Shown piece after piece: positions 25,944-38,560 of a stretch of 64,000 nucleotides of DNA (position 1 is the first letter of the stretch; every line of letters begins with the position of its first letter). The notes beneath the pieces were generated by a model, which saw only the letters and a list, made by a program, of their open reading frames with translations, was not told the origin of the DNA and ran no database searches. Both the position numbers and the translations under genes were made by a program. The DNA lies in the NCBI GenBank assembly GCA_039096225.1, contig JBBPEB010000008.1, positions 62,001 through 126,000 on the forward strand, written 5' to 3'. This DNA comes from Blastocystis sp. Blastoise. Taxonomy: Eukaryota; Sar; Bigyra; Opalinata; Blastocystidae.

Positions 25944-27564
25944 TTCTTATTAGCTAAAAATAAATAAAAAAAAACCATTGTACTCATTTTTTGTTAAGAT
26001 TTAAAACTTGCCGAGTAAAACTTGTTAAATTTGTTTTGCATTTTAATACATGACATCACCAATAAACTTGGTTTAAACATGCCAATGACAGAGAGTTTTT
26101 CATATAAAAAAAATGGAAATTCTATTAAAAAATTTTTAGTACTTTCTTTTAGTAATGCAAGTTATTTTGAAAAGAAATCTCTGCAATTCTATTAAATTAG
26201 CATCAAAGACTTTTAATCCATTAATATATATGATTCAATATTTCTCTATTAAAAAGATAATATGCTAAAACATTAAAATGACAATCATAATAACGAATGC
26301 TCATGACGAATAACTATAAGAAATTGGTCTTTTAAAAAGTTTTAATTCATTTAAAAATTTATATGGCAGATTTCATTTTGAAATAATATTTGATTCCTTA
26401 GATTTATAAAAAGAAATACTTACATTTTTCAATACCTTCCAAAGAGTTTGTGACACTTGCGGCGAGACTTTTGTGACACGTTTTTCAGCCATGCTTAATT
26501 CAGCTGAATTCAGATAAGCAGAGCAAATGAGTGATTTCTATCACTGATTGACACTTTTGACTCTTTAAAGTTTTTAATTGCAATTTCCACAAAAAGATTT
26601 CTAAGTCAATAATAATTCAATAAGCAAAAGACTTTAAAACAAAAAAGAATATTCCAGGAAGCTTTAAGTGATTTATGATTGAGACTCAAAAGCACTGTTG
26701 AACATATTTAATCAAAGAATTGACATCTTCACAATTTTAGAATGTTATACAATATTAAAAACGTTTCTATTTTATTTAAAGTCACAACTTTGTCAACTAA
26801 TCGGGTCAGTAGTTTTAAAAATTTTATAGCTATGCTTAAAGTAAAAGACCTCTTAGAGTTATAAGTATGTGTGAATGTGAGTAAAATGACCTCTATGGGT
26901 TAAAAACAAAACTCAGTCAAAAAATCATAATTATTATTTTTTACACTGAAAAATTCAAATACGAATTTTTTTTTCTTTTTTTAATACGATTTTTAACTAT
27001 TTTTTTATGATCAAAATATAAAAATGAAATATACTTGACGATTCTTATAATAAACAAATGAGAACTCTAAAAAATACCATGCTTCCTAATGGTATCAAGT
27101 AAGCCACTGACTTCTATGTTTCTATTATTTCTCTATTCACAGATTTATAATATTAGCAATTCTTATTAATAGGTCTCATTATTTATTTGTTTGTAGCCAA
27201 ATGTATGTTGCTATTAATCAGTTGATGCTATTATTTACAAATTGATTCAATGTCAACACCTTCTATCATCAGCCTAACATAATAGAATATATAAAAATAG
27301 CTTTCTGAACTGAATGAGATAGAAACAAATATCTATTTTTTGAGTCATTTTTTAAAACTTGCATTAAAACTACATTTTTAATCGACATCCACACACTCAA
27401 CCATGACCGCTTCTTAATCTTTCATGTGAGTCAACTGACCACTGTTTCAAAAAAAAATTAAAAGTTGTTGAAAGACAAGATATTCTGACTTGCTCTTCAC
27501 ATTACATCTATAAATATTTTTATAAAGACTTCATTTTTATTATATTTATTATACATAATAGACG
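25944..27564. other. Head-to-head spacer (bidirectional promoter region) of the giant surface genes
   Basis: 1621 bp between the two divergent ATGs. It is less repetitive than the rest of the window and carries no microsatellite. It must hold both promoters. I see no clear shared upstream motif by eye. A possible short minus-strand exon at 26424-26492 is listed separately. Confidence 0.6.
26424..26492 (-). CDS. Possible short exon, hypothetical
   Basis: ATG at 26492 opens 23 codons (MAEKRVTKVSPQVSQTLWKV and three more residues) that end at a consensus donor GTAAGT. A pyrimidine-poor acceptor (TTCTTATAG) about 110 bp on would allow a further 30 codons. The base composition is richer in GC than its surroundings. 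There is no homology I recognise, and it lies inside the promoter spacer, so it may be chance. Confidence 0.2.
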
Positions 27565-30500
27565 ATGAAATCATTCATTGTTTGCTTATTTATTGCTTTA
27601 GGTATTTAATTATAGTTATGAATCATGTGAGCATACTAATTGTGTATATATAGCTGTTGCACAAACATGTATATCTCCTAAGATGATTGTCAACATTAAA
27701 AGAACTTACAAAAGTTCTGCTACTCAAGAAGGTATTCAAATTTGGCAAGGTAATTACCAAACTGGTACTTTAATTGGTGAATGGAATGGTAATGGACATG
27801 ATAATACTATTCAAACTTATTCTCTCTGTTTATCTTCTACTTTACATACCCTTGTTGCTACTGATGGGTATATTTTTTTTTATACATAAGAATTAATAAC
27901 GTTTTTCATAGTGCTAAGGATGGATGGTATGATGGTTCTATTTTTGAAATTGTTACTAGATCTGGTGTTGTTATTCTTAAGGGTACACTTGATAGTTATC
28001 AACAAAAATTATTCACTTTCTATCGTAAGTTTTTATTTAAAACAAATTTTATTTTTAATTCACCAAATAATCTTCTCTTTCTTTAGCTGCTTTTTCTATA
28101 AAATCTACTGATTCTTGGAAATATTCTGCTGTCGCTCAAAGTGATAATCAATGGACTGCTGCTGGTTTTGCTGATTCTACTTGGACTTCTTATGCTCCTG
28201 GTTCTTTCCCTGAAGTTTCTTCTATTACTAGATATTTCCGTGCTACTGCTAGTGTTCCTTCAAATAAGAATAGTTTTGCTCTTGTAGATTGTGGTGTTTT
28301 AAGTAAGGATGGTGTTGCTATTTATATTAATGGTCAAGAAGTATATCGTCGTAATATTCCTACTGGTGCTTCTGGTAGTACTCCTGCTACTACTGTTGAT
28401 GCTGTATCTGCTTACAGACGTGTCACTTTCCCAGTTACTTCTTCTTTCCTTTCTGGTTCTACCGTTACTATGGCTGTTGAAGTTCATGGTGCTTCTGCTA
28501 CTCCTGTTGCTGAAGATTTCATGGGTATTTTAATCTTTGTTTATGGTCCTTCTGTTTCTCGTAATATGGATTTCACTGTTAATGCTGAAAGACCTGCTGA
28601 TTATTCTGGTGAACCTGTTGGTAATGCTTTTGATGGTGATATTCAAACTAAATGGTATATTAACCCTCTTCCTATTTGGGGTGAAATAAGATTCAATAAT
28701 GGTAGAAGAGAATGGGTAAATAGATATGTTTTAACTGTTGGTAGTTTTGGTATTTATCGTAGACCTACTTCCTGGAAGATTTTTGGTTCTAATGATGGTA
28801 CTAATTATGATCTTCTTGATGCTAGATCTCATTTTGATTGGGAAGGTACAAGACTTGACACTATGTTTGAAATGAATACAAATCAAAAGTCATATGAAAT
28901 TTATAGAATTCAAGTTTTAACTTCTGGTGGTACTGATAGTGAAATTGCTGAAATTCAATTCTATGCTACTACTAATGCTTATGTTACTCCTTCTCTTTCT
29001 TATGGTACTACTACCGTAAGTCTTATTGCTAATATGGATAGTAAACAATTAACTCCTACTCAAAATGGTTTCCAAAACTTTGCTATTAGTCCTGCTCTTC
29101 CTGCTGATGTTGGTGCTACTTTTGATCCTGTTACTGGTGCTATTACTCTTATTCCTACTGCTGTTATTACAGCTGCTCAATATCAAATTACTGCTTCTCA
29201 TGCTGTTACTGGACAAAGCTATACTACTTCTGTTATGATTAGTGCCACTCTTTGTCTTTCTCCTAATATTCGTTTCGATTTATTCCAACAAGTTGGTAAA
29301 GCTGGTACTACTGCTGGTGATGCTGAAACTGTTTCTGTCTTAAATTCTGCTGGTACTCAAATTTTCACTTCATCTCTTAGACCTACTGATTATACTGATT
29401 ATAATGAAAAAACCTATAAATTCTGTCAAGCACCTGGTATTTATGTTTTTAAATTAACTGCTGCTTCTTCTGCTGGTTTCTCTACTGCTTCTTATGTTTC
29501 TGTTGATATTTACAGAGCTGATGGTTCTAAATTAGTTGCTTCTAGAAGAAAACTTCTTAATAAGAGTAGTGATTCTTTCAATGAAGATATTTCTTTCAAT
29601 TTACCTACATCTACTAAGATTTTAACTGGTGTTACTTCCATTCCTGCTGGTTGGAATACTCTTTCTTTTGCTGATTCTGCTTGGGCTACTTATGTTAGTG
29701 AACCTGCTATGACTTCTACTAGTAGAATTGTTCTTGTTAGAAGTACATTTACTGTTACTCCTACTTCTGATACTCAAGGTTGGCAACTTAATTATAGAAC
29801 TAATGCTGGTACTATTGTTTATTTAGATGGTACAGAAATTATTCGTTTCCAAACTACTGAACCTGCTGGTACTACTCTTTCTACTACTTCTACTGCTAGT
29901 GCTAGTGACTATTCTTATGCTTGGAGAACTTTAACTGGTGTTATGTCTCAATTAACTGCTGGTTCTCATGTTTTCAGTATTGCTATGATTGCTAAATATA
30001 ATTCTTTTGCTACTGATCCTATTAATTTCGATTGTTTCCTTCGTTTCTTAGCTGATTCTAATACTAATTCTAGAACATGGAATATGGATAGCAAGCAATC
30101 TTCTGTTGTTTGGGATGATTCTAAAGCTGATAAATTATTTGATTCTAATTATAATACTCGTTTTGCTACTTGGTTTAGAGCTTCTAATCCTGCTCCTCAA
30201 TGGGGTGCTGGTAATTTAGAAGCATTATCTTTTGAAGTATTTAATAAATATTGTATTGTAAGTGGTTGGGATGCTCCTCAACATGATCCTAAGAAGATTA
30301 CTCTTTCTGCTTCTACTGGTAGTTGGGATGAAATTGCTTTTGAAATTATTGATGCTCAAGAAGACATTGTATTTGATGGAAGATCTCAACGTATTTGTTT
30401 CTATATGCCTACTGTTACTAAAGCTTATAATATTTTCAAGATTTCTGCTCTTGAAACTAATGTTGCTCCTCCTGATAATGATAGATTTTATCTTGCTGAA

Positions 30501-33500
30501 TTAGAATTCTATTTAATTGATTTCAATAAACTTACTATTCCTCCTCTTGCTTATTCTGCTTCTTCTGTTACTGGTTATACTAATTCTCAAATTACTTCTT
30601 TATATCCTACTTCTGAATATTATAGACAATTTACTACTACTCCTGCTCTTCCTGCTGGTATAACTCTTTCTGCTTCTACTGGTATTATTTCTGGTACTCC
30701 TACTGCTCCTTCTTCTGGTACTTATACTATTTCTGCTACTGGTATTACTGGTACTGCTACTACTGTTAGTGTTACTATTACTATTCAAGCTTGTACTTTA
30801 CCTAATGTTTTCTTTAAGGTAGTTTTCACTGGTATGGATGATGCTAATGCTTATCAAAATGGTTTCTCTCTTAGTAATATGGCTGGACAAGTTATTGATA
30901 AATTAGATACTTTCCCTAATTATTTACTTACTGGTTTAACTCGTGGTTATTGTCAACCTTCTGGTGCTTATTCTCTTATTTTAAAGGATGCTTTTAATGA
31001 TGGTTGGAATAATGCTAAAGTTACTGTTTATAATTATGATGATATTATTATTCTTCAAGATACTCTTCTTTCTGGAGACTCTTCTAAGACTTTATATATT
31101 AATGTTGGTTATTTAGTTGCTTTTGGTCAAAGTTCTTGGAAATATACTTCTACTGTTCAATCTGATGCTGCTTGGGCTGCTACTACTTTCAGTGATGCTA
31201 CTTGGTCTACTGCTCAAGCTGGTTCTTTCACTGGTTTAACTGGTACTACTGTTTATTATAGAACTACTTTTACTGTTAATAATCTTGAACAATTCTCTCT
31301 TTATGAATTATCTCTTAAGATTAAGTCTGGTGTTATTGCTTATATTAATGGTAAAGAAGTTTATAGATATGCTGTTCCTACTACTGGTGTTACTTCTTCT
31401 ACTTTAGCTACTAGTGAATTTGATGATGTTACTGTTGTTACTTCTTCTGAATCTGCTCAATATGGTAGTTTAGTTAATGGACAAAATGTTTTAGCGGTTG
31501 AAATTCATAGATATGGTCCTTCTCAAGAAACTACTTTTGATGCCCAAGTTGTTCTTCAATTATCAGGAAATAATAGAGTTTCTGGTGGTACTGTTAAGAC
31601 TAATGTTCCTGGTTTAAATACCGATCAATGGCATGAAACTGAAGATAAGGCTTTTGATCGTAATATGGATACTAAATATTATGCTCAAGGTTGTGGTCAA
31701 ACTATTTGGTTAGAATATATTTATAATTATAATCGTAAAGAATATGTTTCTTCTGTTGCTGTTTCTCGTGCTAACAATTGGAATCGTAAACCTACTGCTT
31801 TCATTTTATCTGCTTCTAATGATGGTATTAACTATATTACTCTTACTTGTGATTTCAATATGACTTTTGGTAATTATAAATCTGCTGCTGGTACTAAAAC
31901 TTATGATTTCTTTAATAATGTTGCTTATAATAGATATAGATTTACTTTTGATACTCGTTCTTGTTCTGAAGGTGTAGAAATTTCTGAATTAGCTCTTACT
32001 TCTAAGAGAATTGATATTTCTTGTGTTGCTTCTAGTATTTGGGGGCCTGCTGTTGAAGGTGGTTATTCATTCCAAGAATGTCCTAATGGTTATCTTGGTG
32101 TTAAGAGAAGATTATGTACTGCTGGTGTATTTGGTGATGAACAAGATTTATGTTATCTTACTGCTCCTTCTGATCTTTCTTATATTGATTCTCCTTTTAC
32201 TTTACATAAAAATATTTTTTCTTCTATTCCTGCTACTATATTTGGTGCTGAATTAACATATACTATTGATCCTGTTCTTCCTAATGGTCTTACTATTAAT
32301 CAAATTAATGGAATGATTTCTGGTATACCTACTACGAATTCTGATATTACTACTTATACTGTTACTGCTACTAATGAATTTGGTTCTGTTTCTACTACTA
32401 TTTTCATTTACATTGATGTAGTATTTTGTATTTCTGAAGATAATTGGTCTATTACTGAGATTGGTCAAGAAGCTTCATTACCTTGTGAAGATCCTATTAA
32501 TTATGAAGGATCAAGAACTAGATTATGCCAAATTGGTTATCCTGCTATTTGGGGAGATATTATTAATAATTGTGAATTAAGAAAGCCAAGTATAATATAT
32601 ACAGTACCTACAACTATTGGATATAAAAATATTCCTATTACTCCTATTACTGCTCTTATAACTGGAAGTAATTTGAATCCTTTAACTATATCTCCTTCTC
32701 TTCCTAATGGTTTATTATTCAATTCTATTACTGGATTAATATATGGTACACCTACTACTACTACTTCTTCTTCTTCTGTATTATATACTATTACGATTTC
32801 TAATCCTAGAGGTGAATCTACTGCTACTATTACTATTACTATAAAAGATAGTAGTTGTCCTATTGATGATATTTGGCCTATTACAGAAGCTGGAGAACAA
32901 GCTATTTTAGATTGTGAAGATACTATTAATTATGAAGGATTTAGAACAAGATTATGTATAAGAGGAGATCCTGCTGTTTGGGGAGATATTATTAATAATT
33001 GTCAACTTTTATTACCTACTATCTCATATGCTACTAATACTATAATAGGTAATAAAAATAATGCTATTACTCCTGTGGCTGCTACTATTACAGGTGGTAA
33101 TTTGAATCCTTTAACTATATCTCCTTCTCTTCCTGATGGATTAATATTTAATACTGAGAATGGTCAAATATATGGTATTCCTACTTCTGATTCTTCTAAT
33201 ACTTATACTATTACAATTTCTAATTCAAAAGGTCAATCTACTGCTACTATAACAATTACGATAAGTGCTTCTAATTGTATTTCTGATGATATTTGGCCTA
33301 TTACAGAAGCTGGTCAACAAATTACTTTACCATGTGAAGATACTATTAATTATGAAGGATTTAGAACAAGATTATGTAAACTTGAATATCCTGCTGTTTG
33401 GGGAGATATTATTAATAATTGTCAACTAAAAATGCCTTCAATTATATATGATATCACAACTATTACTGGTTATAAGAATGTTGCTATTAATTCTGTTAAT

Positions 33501-35258
33501 GCTACTATTACAGGTAGTAATTTGAATTCTATTACTATTAATCCTTCTCTTCCTGATGGATTAGTATTTAATACTGAAAATGGTCAAATATATGGTACAC
33601 CTACTTCTTCTTCTTCTGGTTCTTATGTTATTACTGTATCTAATACAAGAGGAGAAGATAATATTGTTATTAATATTATTATTAGTACTTTTAATTGTAT
33701 TTCTGATGATATTTGGCCTATTACAGAAGCTGGAGAGCAAGTTACTTTACCATGTGAAGATCCTATTAATTATGAAGGATTTAGAACAAGATTATGTTTA
33801 TTAGGAAATCCTGCTGTTTGGGAAGATGCCGTTAATAATTGTCAACTAAAGAATCCTTCGATTTCTTATACAACTACTACTATTACTGGATATAAAAATA
33901 TTGGTATTACTCCTATTATGGCTTCTATTACAGGTGGTAATTTGAATCCTTTAACTATATCTCCTTCTCTTCCTGATGGATTAATACTTAATAATCAAAA
34001 TGGTCAAATATATGGTACACCTACTTCTGATTCTTCTAATACTTATACTATTACTATATCTAATTCAAGAGGAGAATATACTACTACTATTACTATTATT
34101 ATTAGTATTGCTAATTGTCCTGATGATATTATTTGGCCTATTACAGAAATTGGTAACCAAGTTACTTTACCTTGTGAAGATCCTATTAATTATGAAGGAT
34201 TTAGAACAAGATTATGTAAACTTGGTTATCCTGCTGTTTGGGGAGATATTATTAATAATTGTGAATTAAAGATACCTTCAATTTCTTATAATACAAATAC
34301 TATTATTGGATATAAGAATGATATTATTACTCCAATTATGGCTTCTATTACAGGTGGTAATCTTAATCCTTTAACTATATCTCCTTCTCTTCCTGATGGA
34401 TTAATATTTAATACTCAAAATGGCTTTATATATGGTATTCCTACTTCAGCTTCTTCTAATAGTTATACTATTACTGCTTCTAATGCAAGAGGAGAATCTA
34501 CTGCTACTATTACTATTACGATAAGTATTGTTTATTGTCCTTCTGATGATAATTGGCCTATTACAGAAAGAGATATAACTGCTTATATTGAATGTCCTTC
34601 TGGTCAATTAGGTATTCAAAGTCGTGTTTGTCAAAATACAGGTGTTGGTACTGCTTCTTGGCAAATTGCTGATAGTTCTGATTGTTATATATTTATTACA
34701 AATGAGAATCCTGGTGATAATAAAATATTTATTGATGTTCCTATAAAACTTGAAGGATTAACTGAAACTGCTTTTAATACTCCTTCTACTACTGAAACAT
34801 TTAGAACACTTATTGTTCAATCACTTACTAGTTATTCTATTCCTTCATCTGCTGTAAAGATTATTAGTGTTTCTAGTATATCTACTTATACTGATGGTGT
34901 TTCAGTTAATGTAAGAATAACTGCTAATCAAGCTGATGAAGATAATATAAAGAATGATATAAATACTTTATTTACTGGTATTGATTCTATTCTTCTTAAA
35001 GCATGTAAAACAAGTAATGATTCTAATCTTCAAAATATTACTAATACTTCAATTAATGGAAAAATAGTATCAACAGGTAATTCTCTTTCAGTCACAACAA
35101 TTATTCTTATTGTTGTTATTGTCATTCTTGTTATACTTTTGATATTAATATTTGTTCTAAAAAATATAAAGAAAGAAAAGAAAGAAAAGAAATTACAACC
35201 TCATAAAAAAACACCTGAAATCGAAACTGTTAAAGTTGAAAAACCTGTTACGTTATAA
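27565..35258 (+). CDS. Giant type I membrane adhesin-like protein B, four exons, 2511 aa
   Basis: Exons 27565-27601, 27654-27867, 27912-28024, 28087-35258, all GT-AG and in phase. The signal peptide is MKSFIVCLFIALAVAQ. The ectodomain repeats the order seen in protein A: DGAKDGWYDG lectin-like unit, beta-sandwich (GFADSTWTSY, YFRATA, YINGQEVYR), discoidin-like region (AFDGDIQTKWY, about residues 300-400), putative-Ig repeats (GITLSASTGIISGTPT), then a second round of each. From IWGPAVEGG (residue about 1435) it is co-linear with A. From 32591 onward it is almost identical, including five 420-bp modules, the SEA-like region, the transmembrane helix and the tail ending in VEKPVTL. N-terminal halves are clearly diverged, so the two proteins would present different heads on the same stalk. 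It shares A's first three intron positions and lacks A's other three. Strong use of T-ending codons fits an abundant protein. Confidence 0.9.
32037..32230 (-). repeat. Short identical island shared by surface genes A and B
   Basis: This block appears identical to 20943-21136 read on the other strand and obeys the same coordinate sum (53173) as the main inverted repeat. Between it and that repeat lie 360 bp (32231-32590) in which about a quarter of the encoded residues differ. Such patchiness is typical of gene conversion. Confidence 0.85.
32040..34580 (+). repeat. Tandem 420-bp coding modules in surface protein B
   Basis: The same array as in protein A: an outlying Cys-rich module (CPNGYLGVKRRLC), then units with NYEGFRTRLC or NYEGSRTRLC paired with putative-Ig domains. 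The first unit (32231-32590) is diverged between A and B; the later ones are almost identical. Confidence 0.92.
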
Positions 35259-35862
35259 TGCTTTTGTTTATAATTTCATATATATATATATTATTATTAT
35301 TTTTTTATTTTATTTTTAATAATTATTCATGATTAATATTATAATAATATTCTATTAGTTTTGTTATATAATAATCATATTAAACATTGATTAAAATATA
35401 TATTTTTTACTTGTTTACTAATATATTATTAATCATATTTCTTATATATATATCAATATATTTTTCAAATATTGTTTCGTTTAAAATGATATTTTTATAA
35501 ATTGCTTTCCAAAATGAAACTTTATTACAAAGCTACAATTGTTATAAAAGAATATGAAACTTTTGTTAATTTTTGATAGTTAAAATTTTATTATTATATA
35601 AAGTGACATAGAGTAGTTTCTTATGATAATAACATAATGTTGGGAAAACATTAATTCTCTGTTATGATTAAAAGTATTATGTAATAATTATGTTGATAAT
35701 ATTTTAATATCATAAACATATTTAAACAATAAATTTACAAAACTATTTTTAAACCTGTTAAAAAATGATAATATATATAATGAAAAAAACTTATTAAAAA
35801 CATGAAAATATATATATATATAAAGAAAGAAAATAAGAGAAATAATAATGTATTATTATATT
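35259..35862. other. Spacer between surface gene B and the TLDc fragment
   Basis: 604 bp, the inverted copy of 17311-17914. No open frame. It contains the 3' flank of gene B. Confidence 0.7.
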
Positions 35863-36624
35863 TTAAGCTCTTCCCCAGACTTCATAATCTTCAACTGTAA
35901 AAATATTTTTAGAATTAGTATTACTAGTATTCACAAATAATGATGAGTATTGATGAGTATTGACTTCAGAATAGCAAGATGCTTTACAATAAGAATTCGT
36001 ATTACTATGACATTGATTAGATATATAGATATCATAGCCCATTCCAAATGTTGGACCATAAGAAGAATAACAATATATAGCTTTATTATTAGTTTTATAA
36101 TTATAATCATATTGAGTAGGAGGAATACCATGCTCATTACTTAAAGTAAAGAGAAATTCTTTAGAATAAGGTTTCCAATCTATATAATCATATTGAGTAA
36201 CTATATAAAATGAATAAATATATTACCTGAACCAGCCCAACTTTGATCTGTATATCCACCAAATATATTAATATGATTATTATGGCCTATATGCTTAATA
36301 AGAGTAACTGTTTCTCCTTTATTATCACAATATTTATGAAATTCACTTGCTTTATAATCATGCTCACTTGCTCTATATATATATATATATAATATAATAT
36401 AATAAAGTATAAATACCTAAATAATAATTTCCATTTCTTTTCTTTACCAAGCCAATTCATTAAAGGTATTTCCATGGATTTATTAGTAAGTATACGTGTA
36501 TAGGGGAAATATGAATAAGGGATTATACATTCATCCACTATATTTATTACTTTATCACCAAATAATCTACACATTTCATTTTCTAATAATTGTTTATTCA
36601 TATTGTTCATTTCTTCTTCTGAAA
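35863..36624 (-). pseudogene. 5'-truncated TLDc gene copy
   Basis: This is a copy of the last part of the TLDc gene, from SEEEMNNMNKQLL through the TLDc domain to its stop at 35863-35865, with both introns retained. Retained introns rule out retroposition, so it was copied as DNA. It lacks the start codon, the N-terminal helices and the BTB/T1-like region. The break falls at 36624, inside exon 1 of the intact gene. No frame damage is visible in what remains, so the event is recent. Confidence 0.9.
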
Positions 36625-36638
36625 GGTTAGGGTTAGGG
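36625..36638 (+). repeat. Interstitial telomere-type repeat at the arm breakpoint
   Basis: GGTTAGGGTTAGGG follows directly after the truncated TLDc copy. The G-rich strand points away from the copied segment, the orientation expected if a broken end had been capped by telomerase. Only two units are present, and the organism's own telomere repeat is not known from this window. Confidence 0.7.
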
Positions 36639-36740
36639 AAAAAAAAATATATAATGAGAGTATGTTAAAAAATGTTATAATATTTTTTAATATTATAAAT
36701 ATAATTGGATAAAAAAAGATTTATTTAATTTAATTGGTAG

Positions 36741-36787
36741 TCTAGAATTCTAGAATTCTAGAATCTAGGATTGTAGAATTGTAGAAT
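36741..36787. repeat. TCTAGAAT-type short tandem repeat
   Basis: Four to five imperfect copies of an 8-9 bp unit (TCTAGAATT, then TTGTAGAA) about 100 bp beyond the telomere-type scar. Confidence 0.8.
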
Positions 36788-36818
36788 GAAATAAACCAAT
36801 AGAATGAATTAAAAAAAA

Positions 36819-36880
36819 AGTGAAATAAAATAGTGTTAGGGTAAAAAAGTGAATAAAAATAGTATTAGGGTTAAAAAATC
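36819..36880. repeat. Two copies of a 30-bp unit containing TTAGGG
   Basis: Two adjacent units share the pattern GTGAATAAAATAGT then TTAGGG then T and A runs. Each contains one telomere-type hexamer, in the same orientation as the scar at 36625. Confidence 0.7.
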
Positions 36881-38094
36881 TACAATTCACTCGTTTTTGT
36901 CAAAATTATGACTCGTTTTTGGTGATTTTTATTTGAGAAAATGATAAATATGTCCTAAATACGTCTACTTCTGAGAAGTATGTCTTTTATTTTTGCATAA
37001 GTGATAAATATGTCGCTTTGTGCTGTTAGGTTCTGAATTTATTATCCAATCATTTGTTATCTTATATTCTTTTGAAGCTCTACATTTCTTTTTCTTTATT
37101 ATTCATGAAAATTTATTTTTTATTTTTTCATTTTTTATTTTTATTTTATTAAATACAAATGAATGATATGTATCCATTTGGATGAAACATAATATGTCAA
37201 TATATTCTGTATAATAGATAAATTTATCTTTTAGAATAGAATTATACATTCGATTTTTCAATAGCCCGTTAAAAGGTAGATTATATACTTTTAAAACAAT
37301 AGACTGCATAGTTTATTACAAAATATACAATAATAATGAAATTCAATCAATATTAGAATTTATAATGAGAATATTTTTAAATATTTCTTTTATTGTAAGA
37401 TTTTATTCTTAACATCCTTTATACCTTGTCAAAATCAGTCACTATACAAAAATTTAAACTCATATAACAACTTTTGAAGACCAAGAGAATACTGAAATTA
37501 AATACATATTTGTAATTATGCAGTTATTAGTACTTCATTATAAGTGATTAATATAAATATTTATATGAAATCCGTTAAGTACATGCTTACGGCCTAATTC
37601 TTAGAATTTCTTCTAAAATTCGTTTAATAGAGTGAGATTCAAAATAATATTGGCTTTTACATATATTACAGACATTCGTCTATATTTTCTCAAAAGGAGA
37701 GGAGATATTGTTCTGTGTCAAGTAAATGTCGAAATGTAAAATGTTGTTAAAAATTTACAAATTTACATATATTGCGTTTAATTAGCTACGCTAATTATAC
37801 TGACAAGAAATCAGCTTATAATAGCAAGCTTAAGTGTTTAAAATCTTGATAATTGCTAAATAATTTTCTGTATTTGGCTCATTTTGATAATGAAATGATT
37901 ATTCTCTGTTTTTATATTATAGTTGACTCAAAACTAACATAAATTCATTAACCTACACTATTGAGAATACATCAGATTACAACTCATATCAGGTACTGTT
38001 CGCTTTTAAAGCATGAAAAACTATAAAAAAAAATAATACAGATTTTCATGAGTGTGAATAGAACTTTTAAACAGATTCTTATTAAATAAAACAT

Positions 38095-38140
<46 letters not shown>
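36881..38140. other. Unique AT-rich region without genes
   Basis: Contains short direct repeats (ACTCGTTTTT at 36888 and 36911, GATAAATATGTC at 36942 and 37008), a perfect 8-bp-stem hairpin at 37779-37797 with loop TAC, and a (TA)n tract ending at 38137. No supported gene. Confidence 0.6.
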
Positions 38141-38207
38141 GCTTATGTCAGGAGTTGAACCTGATGGCCATGTAATTATTAAAGCCTCTCACCTTATAGA
38201 GCATAAG
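38141..38207 (-). tRNA. Degenerate tRNA-like element
   Basis: 67 nt on the minus strand. Acceptor CTTATG pairs with CATAAG. The D-arm-like hairpin is CTC/GAG with GG in the loop. The T-arm TCAGG/CCTGA is perfect, with loop TTCAACT. The B-box GGTTCAACTCC is intact. The anticodon stem does not pair well, so I regard it as a pseudo-tRNA or tRNA-derived element, not a working gene. It is flanked by (TA)n on both sides. Confidence 0.5.
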
Positions 38208-38560
38208 AGTTATAACAGTATTAATATATATATATATATATAAAGAAGCATATATTATATATGAATGAATATTAATATGATATATATGTATATTTATAAA
38301 GAAAAAATTATTCAACTAAATATTAATTAATGTAGGAATAAGAATCATGTAAATAGATATAAATTACTAAAATAGTAATCAATAATATAAAAAAAAAATA
38401 AATCTTTTTATTAATAAAAACAGAAAATATATAATATAATAATATATTTAATAGATAGAAATTAGTTAAATATGAAAAAGAAGTCTATATATGACAAATA
38501 TAAAAAAAAATAAAAGACAGAAACTAAGTATTAAAAAATGAAGAAAGGAGGATGAAGCTA
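38208..38560. other. AT-rich spacer
   Basis: TA-rich with short A runs. I see no gene, and purine content rises toward the right. Confidence 0.6.

Larger units (their letters stand above)
32591..36624 (-). repeat. Right arm of the 4-kb near-identical inverted repeat
   Basis: Mirror of 16549-20582. It ends abruptly at 36624 inside the TLDc coding sequence, where the next bases are two telomere-type repeats. The inner boundary at 32590/32591 is marked by the first mismatch (G here, C in the other arm). Confidence 0.93.

Noticed and set aside
32591-36624. Retroposed origin of the TLDc fragment
   Set aside because: Both introns are retained and intergenic DNA was copied along with it, so the copying was DNA-based.
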